A DNA stretch of 12,821 nucleotides from CAYHZL01 sp964361075. GTDB taxonomy: Bacteria; Bacteroidota; Ignavibacteria; UBA10030; UBA8401. Shown here piece after piece: positions 6,583-12,780 of this stretch; position 1 is the first letter of the stretch; each line of letters opens with the position of its first letter. Location: NCBI GenBank assembly GCA_964361075.1, contig CAYHZL010000098.1:1-12821 (forward strand), in the 5' to 3' direction. The notes beneath the pieces are model-generated. The model saw nothing but the letters and a program-made list of their open reading frames with translations. It did not search any database and was not told where the DNA came from. A program made the position numbers and the translations under genes.

Positions 6583-7758
6583 TTACGAGAAAAATACTTT
6601 CGCGACATCAATTAAAATGGAAGGTTTGTTCCACATCGCTGTGCGGAAAATTCCGCCGAGCGTTTGTTTCTCTTTAGGAAGTTTGAGTGCGCTGTCGCAA
6701 ATACTATTCAATGTTTCATCATCGAATGAACTCGCCGCTTCCTTCACATTATAGAAAGCATCATGCCGCCATCCGAGTCGTTTCTGCCAGCGCTTTTGGT
6801 ATTCACCGAGAAAAGAAATATTATTTTGTTGCAATGCTTCCGCTGCTACCTCGCCCCCAATCATGCCGCCAATCATTCCGGAAATAATTCCGCCGCCGGA
6901 AAGCGGATTGACTTGATGTGCCGCATCGCCGACAAGCAGTACATTATTTTTCACAATTGTCGGAAGCGTTGTTGCACACGGCACTCCGCCGGCAATATGT
7001 GTCAGCACTGCCGCATGCGGATAACGCCTCTCCATAAATTCCTGCAAATATTTTATTGCAGATTTTTTTTTGGCATCTTCAACCGAAATACCTAACCCGA
7101 TGTTTGCTGTATTTTTTCCTTTTGGAAAAACCCACAAGTAACCACCCGGCGCATAGTCGTGTCCCAAATAAAAATCCAACACATCGTCTTCAACTTCAAT
7201 TCCTGCGACAGTCATCTGCGCGCAGCTTTCCATATCATGAATATGACACGTTGTATTGATACCTGCCCATTTGCCGACGCGAGATTCAACACCATCTGCT
7301 GCAATTACCACTGTGCAACGGATATCAACTTTTACATCTTTGATGAGCGCACGTACGCCAATAATTTCTCCGCTCTCGTTGCGAAGCAAATCGTACACGT
7401 ATGCTTTCGTAACAACTTCGGCGCCGGCAGCAGCGGCAAGTTTTGCAATTTCATAATCAAAAATACGGCGCTCTAAAACATAACCGGCACCATCCAACTT
7501 CGGAGTTACTGATTTTCCGTTCGGCGCAAACAATCTGAAGCGATTAATTGTTGATGCAATAAATTTCGGGTCAGGCTGGATAAATTGAATTAACCCTGCG
7601 TGGCTTACCGCTTCGCCGCAGCGTACCGGATAACCGACATCGCGATCTTTTTCCAACATCAATACTTTTGCGCCGCCGGCTGCAGCATACTTTGCTGCGG
7701 TAGAACCGGCAGGTCCCGCACCAACAACAATAATGTCATATTCGGATTTTACACTCAT
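6583..7758 (-). CDS. Geranylgeranyl reductase family FAD-dependent oxidoreductase
   Basis: The family saturates double bonds in isoprenoid chains, for example of archaeal lipids, chlorophyll phytyl tails or menaquinone side chains. The 391-residue protein starts with a Rossmann FAD motif (VVGAGPAGSTAAK; G13, G15, G18). It has the family-typical YPVRCGEAVS with its conserved cysteine, and the second FAD-binding motif GDAAHQVNP (277-285) followed by a glycine-rich GGGIISGMIGG. There is no signal peptide; it is probably membrane-associated. It starts 6 nt after a ferredoxin gene, the arrangement expected if the ferredoxin supplies electrons, as reported for a Methanosarcina pair. The substrate here is unknown: a quinone side chain or polyprenyl lipid is likeliest in a non-phototroph, and no chlorophyll genes are seen. 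Confidence 0.9.
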   Translation of the reverse strand: MSVKSEYDIIVVGAGPAGSTAAKYAAAGGAKVLMLEKDRDVGYPVRCGEAVSHAGLIQFIQPDPKFIASTINRFRLFAPNGKSVTPKLDGAGYVLERRIFDYEIAKLAAAAGAEVVTKAYVYDLLRNESGEIIGVRALIKDVKVDIRCTVVIAADGVESRVGKWAGINTTCHIHDMESCAQMTVAGIEVEDDVLDFYLGHDYAPGGYLWVFPKGKNTANIGLGISVEDAKKKSAIKYLQEFMERRYPHAAVLTHIAGGVPCATTLPTIVKNNVLLVGDAAHQVNPLSGGGIISGMIGGMIGGEVAAEALQQNNISFLGEYQKRWQKRLGWRHDAFYNVKEAASSFDDETLNSICDSALKLPKEKQTLGGIFRTAMWNKPSILIDVAKVFFS

Positions 7759-7764
7759 AGTTTC

Positions 7765-8013
7765 TTAAAAAGTTGTTGCAACATTTTTTGCACTAATTTC
7801 TTTTGGCAAGTGCGCAACACCATCACGATGAAATTCAATCACATCCCACGGACATGCCCACACACACTTGCGGCAATTTGTGCAGCGGTCTTCGATAATG
7901 GAAATTTCTGATTCCATCAATTCAATCGCATCTTCCGGACAAACGCCAACGCAGCAGCCACAGAAATCGCATTTGCCCGGACGAATGTGAATCATTAAAT
8001 GAGGTTTTGCCAT
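7765..8013 (-). CDS. 2x[4Fe-4S] ferredoxin
   Basis: This 82-residue protein has two complete cluster motifs: C15-x2-C18-x2-C21-x3-C25-P and C44-x2-C47-x2-C50-x3-C54-P, the bacterial dicluster ferredoxin pattern. The extra Cys20 next to Cys21 is not needed for the cluster. No membrane segment or signal is present. It lies 6 nt ahead of the geranylgeranyl-reductase-family gene and is almost certainly co-transcribed with it, so its likely job is to pass low-potential electrons to the reductase FAD. The ATG at 8013 has only A-rich sequence upstream, without a clear Shine-Dalgarno site. The C-terminal 20 residues (from about HRDGVAHLPKE) form a short tail beyond the second motif. Confidence 0.93.
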   Translation of the reverse strand: MAKPHLMIHIRPGKCDFCGCCVGVCPEDAIELMESEISIIEDRCTNCRKCVWACPWDVIEFHRDGVAHLPKEISAKNVATTF

Positions 8014-8051
8014 TTTTTATTTTTGTATTCTTGAAACATAAAAGCAATCAT

Positions 8052-8121
8052 CCACGAAGGACACCACGTAACACAAAAAAGAATTTAAAAACTTATTCGT
8101 GCCTCTTTGTGTTCTTCGTGG
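8052..8121. repeat. Inverted repeat CCACGAAGGACAC / GTGTTCTTCGTGG
   Basis: The arms at 8052-8064 and 8109-8121 pair over 13 bases with one mismatch (a G:T in RNA). The interior adds partial pairing (ACACAAAAAAG against CTTTGTG). It fills the 115-bp gap between the FKBP stop and the ferredoxin start. From memory, repeats reading CCACGAAGGACAC...CTTCGTGG are scattered in many environmental bacterial genomes, so this is probably a dispersed non-coding element. It could attenuate transcription between the two genes, but no T-run follows. Confidence 0.7.
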
Positions 8122-8128
8122 AATACAA

Positions 8129-8554
8129 TTATTTTATTTCCAATAGTTCTACTTCAAAAATTAATGTTGCGTTGGGAGGAATAATTCCGCCGGCGCCGCG
8201 CGTCCCGTAACCAAGTTCGGAAGGAATTGTAAATTTTGTTTTACCGCCGACTTTCATTGTTGCAACGCCGTCATCCCATCCTTGAATTACTTCACCAACT
8301 CCCAATCTGAATGTGAACGGTTGTTTTCGATCCACCGAGCTGTCAAACTTTTTTCCATCTTCAAGCCAGCCGATATAATGAACCATTACACTATCTCCGC
8401 GTTTGGGCTGTGCGCCTGTTCCTTCTGTAATTACTTCGCCTTTTACTCCTGTTGAAGTCACAAAGTCCTTTTTCTTTCCGCAACCAATACATGCAACACT
8501 GATTGCCATTAATATGATAAATAGTCGAACCTTAAAAAATGCGAGTGATGCCAT
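8129..8554 (-). CDS. FKBP-type peptidyl-prolyl cis-trans isomerase, probable lipoprotein
   Basis: The enzyme isomerises Xaa-Pro bonds to aid protein folding. The 141-residue product has a basic and hydrophobic N-terminus (KVRLFIILMAISVACIGCG) with cysteines at 22 and 25, where lipidation is plausible though neither fits the lipobox perfectly. A full FKBP domain follows: GDSVMVHYIGWLEDGKKFDSS (53-73, with Y60, F70 and D71), GVGEVIQGWDDGV (85-97, with V89, I90 and W93), then ELGYGTRGAGGIIPPNATLIFEVELL. All binding-pocket residues are kept, so it should be active outside the cytoplasm. The only ATG that keeps the whole signal region (8552-8554) lies inside an inverted-repeat arm (8544-8556). A possible -35/-10 pair (TTGAAT, 16 nt, TATTAT) ends 4 nt before it, so the transcript may be nearly leaderless. 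Confidence 0.93.
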   Translation of the reverse strand: MASLAFFKVRLFIILMAISVACIGCGKKKDFVTSTGVKGEVITEGTGAQPKRGDSVMVHYIGWLEDGKKFDSSVDRKQPFTFRLGVGEVIQGWDDGVATMKVGGKTKFTIPSELGYGTRGAGGIIPPNATLIFEVELLEIK

Positions 8555-8624
8555 GAGTATAATAAAATGATTCAGAAATAATTCAAATTTTCACGTTCTT
8601 GATAAACAAATCCATGGCATTACT
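8544..8624. repeat. Inverted repeat related to the inner repeat of the 4436-4576 element
   Basis: AGTGATGCCATGA (8544-8556) is the exact 13-mer found, in reverse complement, at 4536-4548. Its partner CCATGGCATTACT (8612-8624) pairs with it at 11 of 13 positions. From AGTGATGCC to GGCAT the span is 77 bases here and 78 in the other copy, although the loop sequences differ. The outer terminal repeats of the 141-bp element are missing. The arm overlaps the first codons of the FKBP gene. Confidence 0.65.
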
Positions 8625-8649
8625 TTGTAAATAAGACTTTTAAAGGGAC

Positions 8650-8666
8650 GACTAAATATTTTAGTC
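8650..8666. repeat. Short palindrome GACTAAA-TAT-TTTAGTC
   Basis: Two perfect 7-bp arms are separated by 3 bases, 46 bases downstream (in transcription) of the upstream GT9 gene and within the 158-bp gap before FKBP. It is preceded by AAAGGGAC. It could be a hairpin of a decayed repeat or an operator; there is no T-run that would make it a terminator. Apart from the inverted repeat at 8544-8624 I see nothing else in this gap. Confidence 0.4.
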
Positions 8667-8712
8667 ATAATTGTTGAACAAAAATAATGAAAAGTAGTAC
8701 GAGTTCCAAACT

Positions 8713-9777
8713 TCACGATTCATGCTGAAGAGATTTCTTCACTGCCACCCACACTTCCTCTGCCCCAATTTCTTTCATACAATGAAAATGTTTTTTCGGA
8801 CAATCTGCGCGACCGATATGCGAACAGGGACGACATGCAAGATTTTGCCGTTCTATCACGACAGAATCTGTTCCATACGGCGCAAAGCCGAATTCTTTCA
8901 CTGTTGAACCAAAAATTGCAATAACATTTTTCTGTTTTGCTGTTGCAAGGTGCATCAATCCGCTATCGTTCGTGAGAACAACATCGCAGAATTCCATCGC
9001 CGCCGCAGTTTCTAATAAAGAAAACTCGCCCGCAAAATTGGTTGCTGTATCCGCAGATACTTTTTCGTTGATATACTGCGCTACAAAATTGCAATCATCA
9101 AATTCCGCTTTGCCGCCGAACAAAATAATTTTTGCGTTCAACTCTTTTGCAACTCGCACGCCGACTTCGGCAAATTTTTCTTTCTGCCATCGCTTGGTGA
9201 AATGTTTGGCACCGGGACATATACCGATAACGCTATTGTATAGATTCAACCGTAGCTTTGCTATTTTCCCGGAAATAGAAAAGAGCGTTGTGTCTGGAAT
9301 AAAAATTTCTAACCCCTTGCCGTCATTTTCAATTCCAAACTCTCGGACTGTTTCGATGTAGCGATCCGCAACGTGAACTTTATCTTTGTAGATATTCCGA
9401 TGAAGATTCACCAACACCCAACGCTCGAACTGGCGCTTATTCATCACAACGATTTTTTTCGCACCAATAAAACTACGCAAGTATCGTGTGCGAAGATTAT
9501 CATGAATGTCTATAATAAGATCGTACTGTTCTTCTCGTAACCGTTCCTTCAATTCACGTAAACCAGAAAGTCCTTTTGATCTATCCAACTCGTGTACGAT
9601 AGAAAGATGATGATTGGAATTAATCAACTCGGCAAATTCTTTTTTCACAACAAAATCCACCCGCACATCGTTGCCGACTGCTTTTCTAAAAATACGAAGC
9701 AACGGCGACGTCAACAGAATATCGCCGATGGAACTTAACCGAAGAATTAATGTTTTATTATATAATGGGAAACTCAT
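8713..9777 (-). CDS. Glycosyltransferase family 9 (heptosyltransferase-like), second copy
   Basis: The 354-residue protein is a second GT9 enzyme, clearly different from the one at 3380-4420. It has the N-terminal motif RLSSIGDILLTSP (13-25), the interdomain PGAKHFTKRW, the nucleotide-domain NDSGLMH (270-276), and a C-terminal cysteine cluster (CRPCSHIGRADCPKKHFHC). It probably transfers a heptose-type sugar to an envelope glycan from the cytoplasmic side. I chose the ATG at 9777 because the motif begins about ten residues later, as usual for the family. The open frame continues to 9885, but that extension would overlap the divergent ATPase start and its promoter. The gene is separated by 158 bp from FKBP and may be its own transcription unit. 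Confidence 0.9.
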   Translation of the reverse strand: MSFPLYNKTLILRLSSIGDILLTSPLLRIFRKAVGNDVRVDFVVKKEFAELINSNHHLSIVHELDRSKGLSGLRELKERLREEQYDLIIDIHDNLRTRYLRSFIGAKKIVVMNKRQFERWVLVNLHRNIYKDKVHVADRYIETVREFGIENDGKGLEIFIPDTTLFSISGKIAKLRLNLYNSVIGICPGAKHFTKRWQKEKFAEVGVRVAKELNAKIILFGGKAEFDDCNFVAQYINEKVSADTATNFAGEFSLLETAAAMEFCDVVLTNDSGLMHLATAKQKNVIAIFGSTVKEFGFAPYGTDSVVIERQNLACRPCSHIGRADCPKKHFHCMKEIGAEEVWVAVKKSLQHES

Positions 9778-9817
9778 GACACAAAATACTTCTTTCACTT
9801 TGCACTTACAAACGAAA

Positions 9818-9846
9818 TTGCTTTTCGCACACTTGAAATTTATATT
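9818..9846 (+). promoter_or_regulatory. Candidate sigma-70-type promoter for the ATPase gene
   Basis: TTGCTT (9818-9823) and TATATT (9841-9846) are separated by 17 bases. The -10 box matches the consensus at five of six positions and the -35 at three. This would start transcription near 9853, just before the Shine-Dalgarno site. The 92-bp gap between divergent genes must also hold a minus-strand promoter for GT9, which I cannot place with confidence. Confidence 0.35.
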
Positions 9847-9854
9847 GAAATAAA

Positions 9855-9860
9855 AAGGAG
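9855..9860 (+). promoter_or_regulatory. Shine-Dalgarno site AAGGAG of the ATPase gene
   Basis: AAGGAG sits 9 nt before the ATG at 9870. It is the clearest ribosome-binding site in the window and confirms this start; most minus-strand genes here lack one. Confidence 0.7.
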
Positions 9861-9869
9861 TTTGCATAC

Positions 9870-11369
9870 ATGTCTCACCCTTCAACGCTCGGTGAATTAA
9901 AAAACAGCGGCTATCATGTTCTTCCTGTCAAAGATGAAATTCGTAAAAACCTCATTCGGAAAATTCAAAACAATGAAGAACTTTTCCCCAACATTATCGG
10001 ATATGAGAATACTGTAATTCCGGCGTTGGTCAATGCGCTACTTGCGAAACATGATATTATTTTACTCGGACTTCGCGGACAAGCAAAAACGCGTTTAGTG
10101 CGTCAGCTCCCTTCGCTTCTCGATGAATACATTCCCATCGTGAAAGGAAGCGAACTCAACGACAATCCGTTTGCGCCTGTCAGTAAATTTGGTGTTGATC
10201 AAGTGGAAAAGTATGGCGATGAAACTCCGATTGAATGGATTCATCGCTCGCAGCGCTTCAGTGAAAAACTTGCAACGCCCGATGTTACGATAGCTGATCT
10301 CATCGGCGATATTGATCCCATTAAAGCCGCAACGCAGCGATTACATTATTCGCACGAAGGCGCAATTCATTTCGGACTTGTTCCGCGAAGCAACCGCGGT
10401 ATGTTTGCGATAAATGAATTGCCGGATTTGCAACCACGCATTCAAGTTGGTCTCTTCAATATTCTTGAAGAGAAAGATGTGCAGATTCGCGGATTTAATA
10501 TTCGCATTCCGCTCGACATCATGATTATCTTCACCGCGAATCCCGAAGATTACACAAATCGCGGCAACATCATCACACCGTTGAAAGATAGAATTGATTC
10601 ACAAATTCTGACACACTATCCGCGCACGCTCGAAGAAGCGATTACAATTACCGAACAAGAAGCGTGGACAACACGCAGCGAAACAAAAATTGATGTGCCG
10701 TACTATTTTAAGGAAATTATTGAGAGCATTGCATTCGAAGCACGCAAGAGTGAATTCGTCGATCAGAAATCGGGTGTGAGCGCGCGCTTAACAATTTCAG
10801 CAATAGAAAATTTAATCAGCAATGCGGAACGGCGCGCCATTGTGTTGAATGAAAAAATTATTGTCCCGAGAATTTGCGATTTACCACATGTGCTTCCCGG
10901 ACTCACCGGAAAAATTGAACTCGTGTTTGAAGGTGAACAAGAAGGCGCAACCAAAGTCGGACGCGCCTTGATTGGAAAAGCTGTACGCGAAACATTTAAG
11001 AAATATTTTCCTGACCCGCTGCTGAAACCAAAACGCACACAACAACAAGAACCAAAAATTCAAAATGAATATAGTACAATCGTCAACTGGTTTGAAACAG
11101 GAAATTCGCTCGAAGTTGCCGATGATATGCCGCTGCCAGCGTACTTAACAGAGTTGAATCGGGTAAGCGGTCTGCGTGAGTTGACAAAAAAACATTTAAA
11201 GATTGATGAAGAAAATAAGTTTCAACTTGCCTCTGCGATGGAATTTGTGCTCGATGGACTTCATCAAAATTCTAAAATCGCAAAAGATGAAATTGACCAT
11301 GTAACGCTCTACAAAGATATGGTGGGTAGTATTTTTTCCGGCAGAAATAAATTTGAAATGGAAGATTAA
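9870..11369 (+). CDS. MoxR/BchI-like AAA+ ATPase (Mg-chelatase subunit I-like)
   Basis: The 499-residue protein has a AAA+ core of the MoxR/Mg-chelatase-I type: Walker A GLRGQAKT (67-74), a Walker-B-position strand MFAINE (178-183), and sensor 1 in FTANPEDYTNRG (N224), followed by a helical lid. At Walker B the usual Asp is Asn182, with Glu183 kept. The surrounding text NELPDLQPRIQVGLFNILEE resembles, from memory, the family of mycobacterial Rv0958, annotated as a magnesium chelatase. No ChlH-like subunit or chlorophyll genes are present, so true Mg-chelatase activity is unlikely. The C-terminal 130 residues hold a separate, mostly helical region. It is followed by a VWA gene, the normal MoxR partner, suggesting a chaperone-like complex that remodels other proteins. 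The start is fixed by a good Shine-Dalgarno site. Confidence 0.88.
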   Translation: MSHPSTLGELKNSGYHVLPVKDEIRKNLIRKIQNNEELFPNIIGYENTVIPALVNALLAKHDIILLGLRGQAKTRLVRQLPSLLDEYIPIVKGSELNDNPFAPVSKFGVDQVEKYGDETPIEWIHRSQRFSEKLATPDVTIADLIGDIDPIKAATQRLHYSHEGAIHFGLVPRSNRGMFAINELPDLQPRIQVGLFNILEEKDVQIRGFNIRIPLDIMIIFTANPEDYTNRGNIITPLKDRIDSQILTHYPRTLEEAITITEQEAWTTRSETKIDVPYYFKEIIESIAFEARKSEFVDQKSGVSARLTISAIENLISNAERRAIVLNEKIIVPRICDLPHVLPGLTGKIELVFEGEQEGATKVGRALIGKAVRETFKKYFPDPLLKPKRTQQQEPKIQNEYSTIVNWFETGNSLEVADDMPLPAYLTELNRVSGLRELTKKHLKIDEENKFQLASAMEFVLDGLHQNSKIAKDEIDHVTLYKDMVGSIFSGRNKFEMED

Positions 11370-11376
11370 ATACAAA

Positions 11377-11471
11377 GGATGAAGGATGTCCCGAAGGGAT
11401 GCCTTCGGTAAATTATGAACAATGAAAAAATCCATTTTGCTTTCATCCTTCATAATTCATCCTTCATAATT
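11377..11471. repeat. Repeat cluster between ATPase and VWA genes
   Basis: Most of the 104-bp gap is repeats. CATCCTTCATAATT occurs twice in direct tandem (11444-11457 and 11458-11471). The inverted word ATGAAGGATG occurs at 11379-11388 and can pair with either. Between them lies a 7-bp-stem hairpin, CCGAAGG-GATG-CCTTCGG (11391-11408), related to the palindrome at 222-237. The tandem unit ends 2 nt before the VWA ATG, so this gene has no Shine-Dalgarno site. No terminator-like T-run is seen, so read-through from the ATPase gene is likely. Confidence 0.75.
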
Positions 11472-11473
11472 CT

Positions 11474-12571
11474 ATGAAATTTCTTTATTCACAATGGACT
11501 CCCGAATCGCAGACTGATGAGCAACGGCTCGAACAATTGATGAGCTTGTTCAGTCAGTTGCTGATGCAAACAAGCGGCGATGTTGAAGAAGCTATCGAGT
11601 GGCTTCGTCAGCTTGCGCGGGAGTACGGCATTTTTGATGAAAATCTTTCGCTTGAAGATTTAATCGAAAAGATGAAAGAGCTTGGTATCATCGAAGAAAT
11701 TGATAGCGTACCGACGCTCACCACCAAAGGAATCCAAAAAATCCGGCAAGATGCATTGAAAGAAATTTTCACATCGCTAAAAAAGAATCCGCTTGGCACT
11801 CACGAAACGCCGCATACCGGACAAGGTGTTGACCGTTTGAGTGATACAAAAAAATGGAACTTCGGCGACATGCCGACGAATATTGACCTCACTTCCACAA
11901 TGACCAACGCTTTCAAACGTGACGGCATTGAAAATTTTTCTCTCACCGAAGATGATCTGGAAGTGTACGAAACCGAAAATCTTTCCTCATGTGCAACAGT
12001 GTTGATGCTCGACGTAAGCCACAGTATGATTCTATACGGCGAAGACCGCATCACACCGGCAAAGCAAGTCGGGCTTGCACTGTCGGAACTCATCATGACG
12101 AAATATCCGAAAGATTATCTCGCACTTGTTACATTCGGCGATGATGCGAAACTTGTGAGCATCAACGAACTTCCTTTTCTGAATGTGGGACCGTACCACA
12201 CCAATACACGTGCCGGTTTGCAGCTTGCAAGACAATTACTTCGCAAGTGCGGTAATGCAAACAAACAAATTTTTATGATCACCGACGGCAAACCATCCGC
12301 AATGTTTGATGATGCGGGACGGTTATATAAAAATCCGTACGGACTTGATCCAAAAATTATCAATAAAACTTTAGATGAAGCAGTTGCATGCCGCAGAGAA
12401 AAAATCATTATCAGCACATTCATGGTTGCGCGCGATCCGGCGCTTATTGATTTTATTGAAGAGTTAACAAAAGCGAATCAAGGACGCGCATACTATTCTT
12501 CCTTAAATAATCTTGGACAATTTATTTTTGTGGATTATATTCGTAACAGACGAAAAAAATTTTCCACATAA
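11474..12571 (+). CDS. VWA-domain protein, partner of the AAA+ ATPase
   Basis: The 365-residue protein has a mostly helical, acidic N-terminal half. It contains LTTKGIQKIRQDALKEIF and KWNFGDMPTNIDLTSTM, similar from memory to actinobacterial Rv0959-type proteins. A C-terminal von Willebrand A domain follows, with a complete MIDAS metal site: DVSHS (D180, S182, S184), T245 in NTRAG, and D271 in MITDGKP. MIDAS domains bind Mg2+ or another divalent ion and mediate protein contacts. In MoxR-VWA pairs the VWA protein is the adaptor or substrate-recruiting partner. There is no signal peptide or transmembrane segment, so it is cytosolic. ATPase and VWA genes share a strand and order. The target process is not indicated by the neighbours. 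Confidence 0.9.
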   Translation: MKFLYSQWTPESQTDEQRLEQLMSLFSQLLMQTSGDVEEAIEWLRQLAREYGIFDENLSLEDLIEKMKELGIIEEIDSVPTLTTKGIQKIRQDALKEIFTSLKKNPLGTHETPHTGQGVDRLSDTKKWNFGDMPTNIDLTSTMTNAFKRDGIENFSLTEDDLEVYETENLSSCATVLMLDVSHSMILYGEDRITPAKQVGLALSELIMTKYPKDYLALVTFGDDAKLVSINELPFLNVGPYHTNTRAGLQLARQLLRKCGNANKQIFMITDGKPSAMFDDAGRLYKNPYGLDPKIINKTLDEAVACRREKIIISTFMVARDPALIDFIEELTKANQGRAYYSSLNNLGQFIFVDYIRNRRKKFST

Positions 12572-12648
12572 TGAACGGAACAATCCTAATTATTCTTATT
12601 GCAACTTTCTTCCCAATCTTTTACATTTATCATAAAAATACATATTAG
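12571..12648 (+). CDS. Possible 25-residue single-span membrane peptide
   Basis: An ATG overlaps the VWA stop codon (TAATG, sharing one base). It opens a 25-codon frame reading MNGTILIILIATFFPIFYIY, then HKNTY and TAG. The composition, a hydrophobic stretch of about 17 residues followed by a positively charged tail, suits a small membrane peptide. The TAATG junction suits translational coupling. No family is recognised, and a frame this short can arise by chance in A/T-rich sequence, so confidence is low. Confidence 0.3.
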   Translation: MNGTILIILIATFFPIFYIYHKNTY

Positions 12649-12651
12649 AAA

Positions 12652-12780
12652 GTCATTGCGAGGCGTTTTTTGCCGAAGTTCCGCTGTACGGAATCCCGTA
12701 CAGCGGGACAATCTTTAAATTTTCTAGAAAAGATTGCTTCGCTCATAAAAAATGCCGCTGTACGGCATCCCGTACAGCGC
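12652..12780. repeat. Composite hairpin repeat with two palindromic cassettes
   Basis: An element starting GTCATTGCGAGGCG (12652-12665) has arms GGCGTTTTTTGCCGAAG (12662-12678) plus CAATCTTT (12709-12716) on one side. On the other side lie AAAGATTG (12729-12736) and CTTCGCTCATAAAAAATGCC (12737-12756). The right arm is continuous. The left arm is split by a 30-base cassette (12679-12708) built on CGCTGTACGG-AATC-CCGTACAGCG. A second cassette, CGCTGTACGG-CATC-CCGTACAGCG, lies at 12756-12779. The remaining bases to 12821 show nothing I can name. Confidence 0.75.

Noticed and set aside
8007..8210. 67-residue plus-strand ORF across the repeat at 8052-8121
   Set aside because: It runs through an inverted repeat and antisense to ferredoxin and FKBP, and its composition is not protein-like.
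9778..9885. N-terminal extension of the second GT9 protein to 9885
   Set aside because: The 36 extra residues precede the family's usual start and would overlap the divergent ATPase start and its Shine-Dalgarno site.
11196..11453. 85-residue minus-strand ORF opposite the end of the ATPase gene
   Set aside because: It lies antisense to a well-supported gene and extends into repeats, so it is a shadow frame.
11444..11471. CRISPR-like array
   Set aside because: Only two 14-bp units in direct tandem with no spacers, and no cas genes in the window.
9870..12571. True magnesium-chelatase (chlorophyll) subunits I and D
   Set aside because: There is no large ChlH-like subunit or tetrapyrrole gene nearby, and the VWA protein lacks its own AAA domain. 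The MoxR-type pairing explains it better.
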